Shown here: positions 1-10,672 of the stretch, in pieces
How positions within the stretch are numbered: position 1 is the first letter of the stretch
How the letters are laid out: the number at the start of each line of letters is the position of its first letter
NCBI GenBank assembly: GCA_903772945.1
Contig: CAICTM010000002.1
Location: forward strand, 1-64,000
Length of the DNA stretch: 64,000 nucleotides
Direction: 5' to 3'
Source of the DNA: Seminavis robusta
Lineage: Eukaryota; Bacillariophyta; Bacillariophyceae; Naviculales; Naviculaceae
The notes under the pieces: model-generated
What the model saw: only the letters and a program-made list of their open reading frames with translations
Databases searched by the model: none
What the model was told of the DNA's origin: nothing
Position numbers and translations under genes: made by a program

Positions 1-1800
1 CTCTACAGTCTCAATAGTCATCGCATCAGTACTACTGGTATTAATAGTCAGCAAAGTCAAAGTCAAAACAGTAACCTCACCAGCCATAACAGCCAAAACA
101 ACAGCCACAACAATCTCAAACCTCCACCATCCACGCCAGAACGACAAACACAGCGAGCCAGAGGTGCCCCGCTCTCCCCTGTCGCACCCATACAGATGCC
201 TGCTCATACCAGCAAAAGTCGAAAACAACCTCCACCGCCTCCTCCACTACAAACTACAACAACACACCAACCCATACAGGTCCAACAACAACAACAACAA
301 CAACAGTGGCAACAAAGCTGGCAAGAGGAAATCGAACTAGTCGCAACCGAGAATAACCAACATCAACCACGCGTACACGCAGCAGATCCTCCCGTATACG
401 ACCCGTCCGATGATGACGGCGTGTTTCGGGAGGAGGACGAGGAGGAGCATCTTGTCGACGCAAACAACAACAATGAATTGATTCCAACATCATCTCATCA
501 CCAAAACAGTATTCCAAGAGCATTTAATGATCCCCCGCCTACCAGTCCTAACGGATTTCACCATACCAGTGCTAGTATTCAAACACTAGAAAGGAGTCCC
601 TCCAGTCCTGATCCTCCTGGTGGCACCATTGACCCACCCGACGCCAATGGTCTATCCCAACTCAGTCTCCCCTTCTCCGAACGCAACAGTGACTACGCTA
701 CATACCACAACTCAAACTCAACCATGAGGAGTGACCGACGTCACAACGACGACACCCATCATGACAGTCGAGACTTGTATGGAACACTAGTCTTTGAAGA
801 TGAATCAGCTGCATCCCAGCTCACACTCCCAGTCGTTTTGGCGCAACAACCTCTCACTGGGAAACCATCAGAGCGGCAGCAGCGCTTGTCAGCAGCCTCG
901 GCACATCAGCCGCAAACTACAAGTCAGGCGCTGCGACCTCCCGTCCAACAGCACCAGCGACCAGCTTCACACCATCATCCTACCACTAAGAGCAAACCGA
1001 AGAAGAAGAAAGAGGCTGTTCTCTGGTTCCGAGACCTCGATACAGGAAAGGTGTCCACTGCACCGCTACAGAAAAAGAAGAAAAAGAAAAAGACGGAACT
1101 GCAGCCCTTGGAAGCCGCTGCTGCGGATGGAAACGGGAGAGTCGCCAGGTACAACCGGAGCTCCCCCAACGGTAGGGGTGATGACGATGACAATGACGAC
1201 AGCAACAACAATAACGCTCCTTCACCCACCGAATCCGCTCCTGCAAATGACACTGAGAACAGCCCTGGCAACGACAACAGCAGTGGGCCGGCATTGGTGC
1301 AACAGAACAGCCGCCATACTCTGGAAGAAAGACAGGAGCAAGCGGCTAGACAACCTCAGGACGACCAAGAGAAGCAAGGAAAGAAGCAGTCAGGCGAGAA
1401 GAAATCCAGACGGCGCAGCAGTTCCCCGCCGAAGCAACATCGTCGATCTTCTTCACCCTTGTCACCACGAAGATTATCAACGTCTTCTTCTTCGTTTTCC
1501 AAACACGGCAAGAAGAAGGGAAAGAGGCGCAGCAGCCACAGAGCCGATGACCCCCTTGCCCCTCCTCGTGTGAACGGCGAAGCCGAGTTTGACGCTTCAT
1601 TTGAATTGGAAGATGAGGAGGCATGTATGAGGGACTCTCAAGGGCGCAAGTTGGTGACTCGTGAAGAAAAGCGAAAGCAACTGCAAGCCATTCAGGACCA
1701 AAATGCACGGTACAGAATGTTTTTGGCTGCGATGTGTGTTTTCATGGTGATTGCGGTCCTGGTGGTCGCCGTTGTGGTTTTCGCCACCATGCAAAAGTAG
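1..1800 (+). CDS. Tail-anchored low-complexity protein, 5'-truncated by the window
   Basis: The frame is open from base 1 to the stop at 1798-1800, so the gene enters from the left edge. The first visible ATG is at 196 (534 aa from there), but the codons upstream are also open and equally Ser/Asn/Gln-rich, so that ATG may not be the start. The visible product is mostly disordered: Pro and Gln runs near 200-310, acidic clusters, a poly-Lys block near 1070-1095, and an Arg/Ser-rich SR-like stretch near 1400-1540. The last about 25 residues form one hydrophobic helix (FLAAMCVFMVIAVLVVAVVV) followed by only a few residues, typical of a tail-anchored membrane protein with its bulk in the cytosol. 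No enzymatic domain is recognised. The function is unknown. Confidence 0.7.
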   Translation, partial: LYSLNSHRISTTGINSQQSQSQNSNLTSHNSQNNSHNNLKPPPSTPERQTQRARGAPLSPVAPIQMPAHTSKSRKQPPPPPPLQTTTTHQPIQVQQQQQQQQWQQSWQEEIELVATENNQHQPRVHAADPPVYDPSDDDGVFREEDEEEHLVDANNNNELIPTSSHHQNSIPRAFNDPPPTSPNGFHHTSASIQTLERSPSSPDPPGGTIDPPDANGLSQLSLPFSERNSDYATYHNSNSTMRSDRRHNDDTHHDSRDLYGTLVFEDESAASQLTLPVVLAQQPLTGKPSERQQRLSAASAHQPQTTSQALRPPVQQHQRPASHHHPTTKSKPKKKKEAVLWFRDLDTGKVSTAPLQKKKKKKKTELQPLEAAAADGNGRVARYNRSSPNGRGDDDDNDDSNNNNAPSPTESAPANDTENSPGNDNSSGPALVQQNSRHTLEERQEQAARQPQDDQEKQGKKQSGEKKSRRRSSSPPKQHRRSSSPLSPRRLSTSSSSFSKHGKKKGKRRSSHRADDPLAPPRVNGEAEFDASFELEDEEACMRDSQGRKLVTREEKRKQLQAIQDQNARYRMFLAAMCVFMVIAVLVVAVVVFATMQK

Positions 1801-3495
1801 CACTACTAGACTACATTCACGACGATGAGAGTACGATGGTAACCTACCGTACATGTCCAACCGGGCCTGCGGAGCCAGACTACTAGCTTGCTGGCGCTTC
1901 TCATGCATGTACGCAGTCCATCAAGCAACAGCTTCTGGAGTACCGCTGCCCCGACGCCTTCCAGCGTGGACGATACAGAGTACCATGGTACTTGCTTCTT
2001 GGAAGCGTGCCTTCCTTATAAAGTAGGACACACACAAAGGACACGAAAAGCAGCTGCCGCATTTGCAGCGGAACAAGATTGCTTTCTGACTATTTGGGTC
2101 CTTCTTTGATCGTTGCCGGAACCAAGCTTGGATCACCAATGCCAACACATGTATGCAGTTGTTAGTTTTTGCTTGACCGCAAGGAGGATGCGTGGATGCG
2201 GGAGTAGCTGTCTAGTACGGTAGCCCGTAAGCAGAGGAGAAGACCTTGGCTTCCCCCTCTACCGGTTCTCTGTTTGCTTGGAGCCCTGCAGTAATCTTTC
2301 CCATACTCAGTGCAGTAGCTTTTAGCTTATAGTCTAGTTTCCGTTGTGCGTTCCATGGCTGGCTTTGAAAGTGATTCGATTCGGAGTGAGAAGTGAGAAG
2401 CAAAACCCAGACCCCGGCAGGAAGTGCCTTTGGTCATCATACAGTCGTACTAGCTAGACTACTAGCTAGAGTAGTGTGGCTGGTCAACCGGTGGGTGGTG
2501 TTTTATTACTGCGCTGCTGCGTTTCTACGGCTGGCGGGGTGCAGGCAACCAGACACATGTACATGTACATGTAGGTGAGACTTTTTAGGCCGTTGGTGGT
2601 TGTCGAGCTAGCCAGAGCAGCCAGCTCTTCTTTGCATCACATACATTCCAATTTTTTATTAAAAATGTGGCTGGTACACTGTATCATAGCTAGCATACTC
2701 TAGCGTTTATACGGTACCGGTACGGTACACGTGGCTCATGTGCCTTCATCTATTATATTATTAATAGAGAGAGTCTTGCAATTGGGGTAGCCACTTCGCA
2801 TCGTGAAAGCAACTGTCACCTTTTACTTTTGGGAGCGCTGTGGCTGCTCTGCCACTGCATCTTGGTTTGTGAGCAGGTGGTCGCAGGAAAAACTTGAAAA
2901 ACTTGACCTGGATGGTCAGATTTATGCTTCGCCGTTCCCTTCCTATTACCCAGTAATCTGAATGATCCACTTGTACAGACTATTGTACAGTCAATGCTGA
3001 ATGGTTCGGACGAGATGAAAAGAAGCCATTCTCTGCAGGGATGGCCAACTTGTGGGGGTTGATTCCATGCATTCATGCCATTCCTGTCGGTAATAACTGC
3101 GTGCCACCGTGACAGCTGAAGAACGAATGAACAACATGGTTTCTGAGCTGCTTTGGCTACAAGGTTGCATGTAGCAAAGCAACACCTCTAGTTTAACTAA
3201 CTACATTGTCATGTAATAAGAGTTGAACAACGCTTCCGCTGGTCTGGTAGTTTTACCAGTAAGACCGACGACCGACGACACCAATGGTAAGCTAAAGATG
3301 ATGTCTTGGAAGCGCGTGTTCTGTTCCTTTGCCGCTTTCATCATTATTTTTGTCCGCCCAAATTTTCACTCGGGTCCCTTCGATCATTCTATTCAAAACA
3401 ACAGTATTACGTTTACTACCACTAGTTACTAGCTAGTAGCACTACTCGATCTCTCTCTGCCAAGTTCAGATCTGTTCAACAAGCAATAAGCCAAG
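1801..3495. other. Intergenic, no gene seen
   Basis: I see no convincing coding region here. Short ORFs on both strands are small, start at non-ATG codons or lack composition bias. The stretch holds palindromic words (CTAGCTAG-like clusters near 2450-2470, overlapping TACATGTA near 2556-2574, and ACCGGTACGGTAC near 2715-2730), as in other intergenic parts of this window. Confidence 0.6.
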
Positions 3496-6400
3496 ATGAG
3501 CGACAATGACAATGACAATGACAATGACAACAATGACACTGCCAGTAGCAACAGCCAAGCACAAGCACAAGAAGCAAGTGTGATCCACCTGGTGGGAAGT
3601 TTTGCGCCGTTGTTTGGAGGCCGCAGTCTCTCTGATTGTTCGCCTGAAGATGTCTCGTCGTGTCGAGGAGGCGTTGCAGCCACGGCAGCGTTTCAGCGGT
3701 ATTACGCGACTGAAGGCCCCACGTTGACGATGCACCGACTGGACAAGCAGTCACAGTTCGTTCAAACGCATCCACTGGGCTGGGCCACGAACCGCCTCGT
3801 ACTCAACGAGTACTACGGGCTTGACTTTTTCAGTTCCTCGCCTTCTCTGCTGCTGCAGCATAAGGACGACTTTATCGTCAGTCAACGTGACATTTCCGAT
3901 TTGCAATCTCATTCGTTTCCTCTTGTACTCACCAATGCTGAGGTCCCGCCGTCAGTCAGCTGGCATCCTTACGTACAACGCGTTCACTACGATACATCTA
4001 GTGGAACCAACTTGGCCATCATGTGCTTGGCAGGAAACGGCGAACCCATGAGCAGTCAAGATCAGATTGCGGCCGTTAGAACTGCGCTCAAGGATATCGC
4101 CAAGCAAAACGAACTCAGAGGCTGTGCCGCTACTCGTTCCACCAGTTTGTACGACAGATACCTACGAGACCATCCCGTACCACCGCACCACACCGGTTCT
4201 GATCGCACTATCACCACCGCAGTTGTCAACATGACCTGGAAACAAGACGCCATCGACAGCAACACCAACTGCTGGACTCCCGTCCTTTACTTGAGCGATT
4301 TCGAGCCAGATGTCTTTCAAGAGACGATCGACGCCATGGCGCTTCTCGAATACCCGCCCGCTGCTGTCATTGATGGGGCTGGAAATGACGTCAATGCTAC
4401 GTTTGCCCAACCTCTGCAAGTTGTTACGCCTAATGCCATTCTTCCCTCTTCTTCCTCCATGTGGGTTACTTCCATGCGATACTCGGCCGGAGGATACTTT
4501 CAGCACACCATGACCATTCAACCACAGTCTGGGCGAATCTCCAACTTTACAAACACCATCCTGGACCTAGAAGATGATCTCACGGACGAAATGAAGGATG
4601 ACCAGTACATGCAGGACATTGCGTTCATCCGGACCCTCGCAGATGAAGCTGAAGCCAATGATCCCATTGTTGGACTCTCTTCCGAAATGCCTGTGGCTCG
4701 CGAAGGAGACTACAGACGCTGCAAGGGGGGCGAATGCGAGCAAGGGAACCTTTTTGCTGACGCTCTTCGTTGGAAATCCAATGCTCATGTAGCATTCGTT
4801 ACTTCGGGAGGATTGAGAGGCAGTGGATGGCCGGCAGGCAATGTCACTGTGTCAAACATTTGGAGTACTCTGGTAAGTTGCCAAGGACGCTGCAGGTAGA
4901 TGGATGGATGGAATAGGAAGCACCGCTTTCTCACACTTTTCGTATTGACTCGACTCGTCACTCTAGCCATTTCCAAATACCATGTGCCAGGGTGTCATGA
5001 CCGGGGTCTCTTTTATAAAAAACGAACCTGGTTACTTAGGGATAAGGCAGGGACCCAAGGTCGGAGGTCTGACCGAGGGCTTAAGAGAGGGCGCAAGCCC
5101 GACAGCCCGATGGTCAGGCCGGAGACCGATGGGGCACAGCCGGCCCTAAGTACCGGTTCGTTTTGTTAGGAACGAATAACGGCTGGTTTGTATTTGTAAC
5201 CGCCGGTCTGTGTAGAACTCTGTACAGTACTACTACAGACCACGGTATCAAATACAAAACCTGCCGGTTCGTTCTATTCAAGCTGATTGACTATTCCATG
5301 GGCGCTGCCACTTTTCAATCGGGAGAAACGCAGGATGGGGGAAGATTGCTTCAAGTCAGTGGCATGAAGATCGTGTACAACACACAACTCCAAGAGCACC
5401 GGGTCATTAGCATTGACATTTGGGACGAACAAACTCAAGCATATCAACCCATTGAGCGCCTCAACTACTACTCCTTTGCGACCGATAGCTACCTCTGCGG
5501 AGCCTATGATCCCTATCCATCACTCTTGGGAGAAGGTCTTGTGGTGCAAGGAGAAGTTGCCGGCATGATTTCGGATGATATACATCAGAATATCGTGGGA
5601 GATTACCTGTCGTCACTCGATACCCCTTATGACGCATCCCGCCAGGGGCGCTTGACAAACAACACAATGGCCACAGAACCGCTCAATCTGATACAAACAA
5701 AAGAAGGATGTCCTTCCCAAACGCATTGGGTAGAAGCGTTGCAGTCTTGCTCCAAGTGCCCCAATTCTACACACGTTGCCTTTTCCGATGAACAGCTCGA
5801 GTTTGCTGCGGAATCTGGGGTGGCGCAATGGCTAGCGGGGCGCGTCCTTCTGGTTAACCGCGAACTCGAGGCATTCCGCGTTGTACCAAAAAGCATTCCG
5901 AATAATTGGATGACACTGACGTGGGCGACTGGCCTCAAGCAGAACAACGGCACCGCCGTTGGTGGAAGTTTTCCCAATGAGGACCTCGAAGAGCATCTAC
6001 AGTTGTCCGTGGACGGCGAGCCCACCCTCCTTCGACCGGGGGAGAGCTTGGCTCTCAATTTCGCTGTCAATGCCGAACACTTGGAAGCTGGTACAGCCTT
6101 GGGGACTGTTTCATTTGGGGTACTCGATGGGGGGAACTTTCCGGGCTGCGTGGACAATTCGGATGCTACATTTGACATTCTCATGCGAGTGACACCAAGC
6201 CCCGAGTTCAACCAGCTCGGCAACATGCGCTATGTTGGTTTCTCCGCCATGATAGTGTCAATGCTGCTTGCACTGGCGTTTGGAGCTTGGACACATTATC
6301 ACAAGCGAGCTCGGTGCATTCAAAAGATGCAGCCTCTCTTCCTGGGCATGATTTGTGGCGGTGTTGGATTCATCTCACTGGCCATGGGCTCGCTGAGCTT

Positions 6401-7448
6401 GGATGATGAAATTGTGTCGTTGGCTTGGTGCGACCGTGCCTGCATGAGTCTTCCCTGGTTCGTCAGCATGGGTTGGACCGTGACTTTTGCAGCCCTTTGG
6501 TCCAAGCTTTGGAGAATCAACAGGCTCTTTGGAGGCCGGCAGCAGTTTGCGCGAATCACAGTTTCGGAAAGTGATGCGCTCAAGTTCTTCTCGGTGCTGT
6601 TTGTCTTCAATGCTCTTGTGCTGACCATCTGGACAGTCCTTGATCCAATGGTGTTTGAGAGACGGTCTGTGGATGGCGAGATCTGGAACACGTATGGTAT
6701 TTGTTCTTCCGGGAAAACTGGAGACTCCCTGCAGGGCGTGACTGTCGGAATCAACGTGCTTGCCATGGTCGTGACTGCGTTCGAGGCTTACAAAGCGAGG
6801 AACATCTCGGGTGATTTTTCCGAGTCGAAGCAGCTTGGACTTGCTGTGTACACCTGGCTTCAAGTTATCCTTGTCGGTTTGCCCGTGTTGTTCCTGATTG
6901 AATCTGAGAATGTTGCAGCAAGATACTTCCTGCAGGTTGGTCTGATCTTTTGCTTGTCGATCACGATGCTTTTGAACATTTTCGTTCCCTTGATGGTGCA
7001 TCTGCGCCAGCTTGGCAAGTCAAGCCCCAGTGGTGGTTCTGGACGATGCAGCAACGTGAGGGTCAGCGGCATGACGTTGCCTGGTCCAACTATGAACACT
7101 CACGCCTCAAGTTTTTCATGTACGAGAAGCAGTGTCCGAAAGAGCATGCCAGCTGGCGGGATGAACGACAGCTTTCCTTTGCCTGGAATGGATATGTCTG
7201 GGGCAACGAGCACCAGCAACGGAATGGCTGACAGCTTTGTGGGACAACTGAATGCGGAATTTGACCAACAGTACGGCACTGACCCTGAGCCTGGCTCTCA
7301 CAACTCCTTTGGAACCTTAGAATCCAAAGCAGAACTGGGAGAGTGTTCCTCTTCCCGTCCTTTCAGCACTGTGACTGCAACCATCGATGAAAATGAGGAA
7401 CTTGCAAGTGATCCTTTATCCGCCGATTCAAGTACACGAATGGCGTAA
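3496..7448 (+). CDS. 5'-nucleotidase-like ectodomain fused to a class C (GABA-B-like) seven-helix receptor
   Basis: Exon 1 is 3496-4872. Intron 4873-4966 is GTAAGT...CTCTAG. Exon 2 starts at 4967 and joins in frame, rebuilding the 5'-nucleotidase motif LPFPN. The frame then runs into foldback insertions (about 5016-5273) and resumes at about 5274 (SLF/KLIDYSMG region) to the stop at 7448. The ectodomain has the C-terminal signature of the UshA/CD73 family (GNLFADALRW, then a Gly-rich TSGG loop where the family has NGG). The metallophosphatase motifs DxH and GNHEFD are not visible, so catalysis is probably lost. After a beta-rich Cys region, seven hydrophobic helices (about 6225-7000) with Cys and Trp residues resemble 7tm_3 receptors, followed by a Ser/Gly-rich tail. 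No signal peptide is seen at the chosen ATG, so a 5' exon may be missing. Inference: a surface receptor whose nucleotidase fold binds a ligand. The gene may be intact by splicing or broken by the insertion. Confidence 0.75.
5016..5273. mobile_element. Two adjacent MITE-like foldback elements inside the receptor gene
   Basis: Element 1 spans about 5021-5163. Its left end AACGAACCTGGTTACTTAGG pairs with CCCTAAGTACCGGTTCGTT at 5143-5162, and its GC-rich interior also self-pairs. Element 2 spans about 5169-5274. GAACGAATAACGGCTGG at its left mirrors CCGGTTCGTTC at its right, with CAAATAC/GTATTTG and ACAGACC/GGTCTGT inner arms. Both have AACGAA...TTCGTT termini. They have no coding capacity and lie exactly where the receptor frame breaks. 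A possible intron, GT at 5006 to AG ending at 5282, would keep phase but remove four expected residues. Target duplications are not clear. Confidence 0.6.
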
Positions 7449-8557
7449 GGAATGCAGATCCCACCCTATCCCTGTAAATAAAATAAAACTTGTGCATCAC
7501 AATTGGCATACCGGTACCGGTACGTAGGGCTGCCTTCGGTAATACCGGTACCAGTGATGAAGTGTGTGGTATGAGGGTGTTCGAGGAAGCGGTGGATAGG
7601 GCATAGTCTCGATTTTAACACAGCTGTCTGCGATGCCAACATTGGATCCTCCAATCTTCAAAGAGAACTGTTTGCCACTTGTGTTTTCTCTCGAGCAACG
7701 CCAGGAGCTCTTCCTTGTTGGCGTTTGTGATCATGCTGATACTAGTACTCCGTACATATATAGGGGGTTTTAGAGTAGGGAAATTATCTACGGAAGCCAG
7801 CCGGGGCCAGGCTTAAGCAAAGAACAGTTGAAATTCAGGACTAGGTTCTGTGGGATCAGGGGCAAGAAATTGAGGACCATTACGGGGGGCAAAGGGTTTG
7901 GCTTTGCGGGATCCACGGAGACATAAATGGGTAGATAGGTTGGCAGAGTGTACTTCCGTAATACTACCGTAGTAATGATAGAGTGGAGTGGGCAATGAGA
8001 AACCGGACTTCACCAGGCAAGGCAAGCGACAGCACCACAGAGAGAATGATTCACCGTTGTAGTTCACCAATCCAAGTACTACTGTGCATGTAAGATCATA
8101 CCTGGTACTCGAGTATAGACGACTACATGCATCATGAAGGTGTCTTGCTTCGTCAAGGCTATCACAATGATAAGACAGAAGCAGCCAACTTGAAAACCAC
8201 GGCTTGAACATTGGAGAGTGAGCTCAGAAAGGTGCAGCGACCGTGGAAAACTGACGACGTGGCATGTTTCTAGTTTTGAAAATTGGGTAGATGCGGCCCA
8301 GAGACAGATACTGTACCGGTACGATACCTCACGGGGGTTAGTATGTAGATCATAGACATTATCTGGCTATCATGGCAGGTATTGTGATCAGAGAGAGCCC
8401 ATCAGCCACTAAGGGAAGCTCTAATGCTGTAGAACGATCAAGGATTCAATTCACACATTACGATTGACCTTGAAAGAAGTCTCAGCTATGTGCATTTTAA
8501 TATCTTTGCACAAGTTAGTGTACTGTGTACTGTGCGCTGTACGGTATCAACTCTTCT
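7449..8557. other. Intergenic between convergent genes
   Basis: This is the shared 3' flank of the receptor gene and the GAF gene, which converge here. I see only short shadow ORFs and ACCGGTACC-type palindromes near 7510-7560 and 8310-8325. An A-rich AATAAAATAAAA stretch near 7478-7490 could serve 3' end formation of the receptor gene. Confidence 0.55.
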
Positions 8558-10672
8558 CTACTTGTTTCTTTTCCCAGTGGATTCGTGTACCTTCAAGATG
8601 GTCTGGCGCTCTTCCTCCTCCTCCCTCTCCTCTTCTGTCGCAGAGTTCAAACTATCCGAGCCGTCCAGTCCATCGTCTGCGCCCCCCATCATCACCAACG
8701 GCATGCTCCACCAAAAGATACAATACTGTTGCTCGTGTTCGACATCATCCAGTAGCTCGACTCCCGCTTGTTCGGCATCCGCTCTCATGTGTCCAGCCTT
8801 GGAATCTCCCATTCCGTCTTCTTCTGCAAAACAACCCAACCTCATTCCGCAGTCTCCGCCTAGGGACCTGCTGATTTTCCGCACTGGGTACAGTAACGAA
8901 CGCGGATTGTGGAATTCCATCGATCCTTCCCATTCCGCAGCAAAGCATCCCGTGTCTTGACACTCGACGACAAGCGTGGTTCCACCGTTGATTGTTTTGA
9001 GTTTGAGGTGGATCATACCATCGTCTTCGTCGGTATCCCACTTGTGTATTCTAGAATTCGCATTGGCCAGGAGTGACATGGTGGCTTGAAAGATCAGCAA
9101 GTCGGAACCACGACAGTGCATTGTCACTGGTACATTTCCCAGCAGTTCCAAGTAGATGGGGACGGGACGTGTGAACCGGGAACATATATCGTTGAGGTTT
9201 TGGAACACGTCCATGGCATTGACAGCGTCATGAATACTGTCAGGAGCATCCACAGTTTTCTTATTGTTCGTGTGCGCATGGTTACCAGTTCCCTTGCTTC
9301 GTAGCGAGCGCGATCCCACGCTAAAGTTGTCTTCTCCGTTGTTGTTGTTGTTTTGATTTTGTTGAAGGAGTCGCACATACGCCGGGGGAATGCGTTTCTT
9401 GGCGATTTGTAGCTCCTGCGCATCGGCATCTTCCAAGACTTGCATATTTTCGAATTCGAATTGCGCTGTTTCGGTGGCTTCCATGACGATGGTTCTGGCA
9501 TTTGCGGCACTAATGTCCGCTTGCAGTTTGATTTCATCTGCGAGTGCCTCAAACGAGACAGTGGAGTGAAACGTGCTGTCATCGTCTTGGTGATCGTGAT
9601 CGACATATTGATCGTCCTGTACATGACCGTCAGTACTCTTGGTCTCTTCCCAAATAATGGTGTTGTCGCCAGTGAAACTGCCCAATCCCGAGGACCGTCT
9701 GGACTTACTGGCAACAGAGGAAGATCGTTGTACACAGGACTGTGCCTTGCAGAGGCAACTGTGCATTTCGGCGTATGATTCCGCCAACTCTAGCATTTTG
9801 GCATCTTGTTCTTGTTTGAGTAGTCTGTTGCGACGAGCCACCAAAGCATTAACGGCCAGAGCGGCCATATCCTGCAATACTTGCTGATCGTTTTGCGTGA
9901 ATGGTTCATGCCGTGGTTTCTGATCAATTATACAGAAGGTTCCAAGCTTGGCTCCTTCCGGTACTTTTAAGGGAACTCCTGCGTAGAACTTAATGGCGGG
10001 ACCATTGGGATCCGCGACGAGTGGCGAATCTCGAAAGCGCTCATCCTTGGAGGCATCCGGTACGACGAGACACGAGAGATTTGTCTTGACGACATGAGCA
10101 CAAATGGCGACTTTTCGCGGCGCTTCGATTCCATTGGCATTGGGAATGCCTGTTGCGGTCAAGAACCAAAGACGCCCCAGATCAATCATGGTGACACACG
10201 CGACAGGGACGTTGAACACTTTGCAGGCCATTTCGGTGATCCTGTCAAATTCGGCGGAAGTTTCAGCATCGAGTATAAAGTAGGATTGCAACGCGGTGAG
10301 ACGCTGGACTTCCATTTCCATGGTCTGAGGCTCACTGTTGGCCACATCCAGATTGGAGAGTTTCCACGCCAGAGCATCGTGGTCCGGGACTTGTTCTACT
10401 AGTGACTCATCAGCGCAGTGGGAGTCGTCCGTTGCAGATTCCACGGTGCCTTCGGTGCTTGCTGTGCTGATGGACAACGTCTTCTTCTTCTTCTTCTTCT
10501 TCTTCTTCTTCTTTTTGCCACCTTTGCCTAAGAGCGCTTGCTTGAGATCCTTGACCGTGAAAAAGTCTTGGACTGACGGATTTACATTCACAGTCGAAGT
10601 CGCCGTGGAAGTCGAAGTCACGCGATCGCGCTGACCACTGATCGACTTCCTGAGCTTCTTGAACACCTTCAT
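8558..10672 (-). CDS. GAF-domain protein with degenerate histidine-kinase-type ATPase domain
   Basis: Intronless, 704 aa, with ATG at 10672. The N-terminal 125 residues are disordered and carry a run of about 13 lysines encoded near 10480-10515. A GAF domain follows at roughly residues 128-290, with the typical start LQSYFILDAETSAEFDRI, an ICAH segment and a VPLKVPEGAKLGTFCIID core. It is of the type found with two-component and cyclic-nucleotide sensors. A Ser/Asp-rich linker leads to a C-terminal region (about 490-690) with LLANANSRI in the position of the kinase N-box and DTG in that of the G1 box. This resembles HATPase_c but is eroded. No phospho-acceptor H-box or receiver domain is visible. 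Inference: a cytosolic sensor that has lost kinase activity. The ligand is unknown. Confidence 0.75.
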   Translation of the reverse strand: MKVFKKLRKSISGQRDRVTSTSTATSTVNVNPSVQDFFTVKDLKQALLGKGGKKKKKKKKKKKKTLSISTASTEGTVESATDDSHCADESLVEQVPDHDALAWKLSNLDVANSEPQTMEMEVQRLTALQSYFILDAETSAEFDRITEMACKVFNVPVACVTMIDLGRLWFLTATGIPNANGIEAPRKVAICAHVVKTNLSCLVVPDASKDERFRDSPLVADPNGPAIKFYAGVPLKVPEGAKLGTFCIIDQKPRHEPFTQNDQQVLQDMAALAVNALVARRNRLLKQEQDAKMLELAESYAEMHSCLCKAQSCVQRSSSVASKSRRSSGLGSFTGDNTIIWEETKSTDGHVQDDQYVDHDHQDDDSTFHSTVSFEALADEIKLQADISAANARTIVMEATETAQFEFENMQVLEDADAQELQIAKKRIPPAYVRLLQQNQNNNNNGEDNFSVGSRSLRSKGTGNHAHTNNKKTVDAPDSIHDAVNAMDVFQNLNDICSRFTRPVPIYLELLGNVPVTMHCRGSDLLIFQATMSLLANANSRIHKWDTDEDDGMIHLKLKTINGGTTLVVECQDTGCFAAEWEGSMEFHNPRSLLYPVRKISRSLGGDCGMRLGCFAEEDGMGDSKAGHMRADAEQAGVELLDDVEHEQQYCIFWWSMPLVMMGGADDGLDGSDSLNSATEEEREEEEERQTILKVHESTGKRNK

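Noticed and set aside
5021-5163. Structured RNA gene
   Set aside because: The strong hairpin is explained by terminal inverted repeats of a foldback element. No tRNA or rRNA features are present.
4900-5169. Separate small gene across the receptor intron and foldback element
   Set aside because: It is a read-through of intron 4873-4966, exon 2 and the first foldback element; the exon 2 part belongs to the receptor.
8464-9887. Plus-strand frames opposite the GAF gene
   Set aside because: They are antisense shadows of a long minus-strand gene with clear domain motifs.
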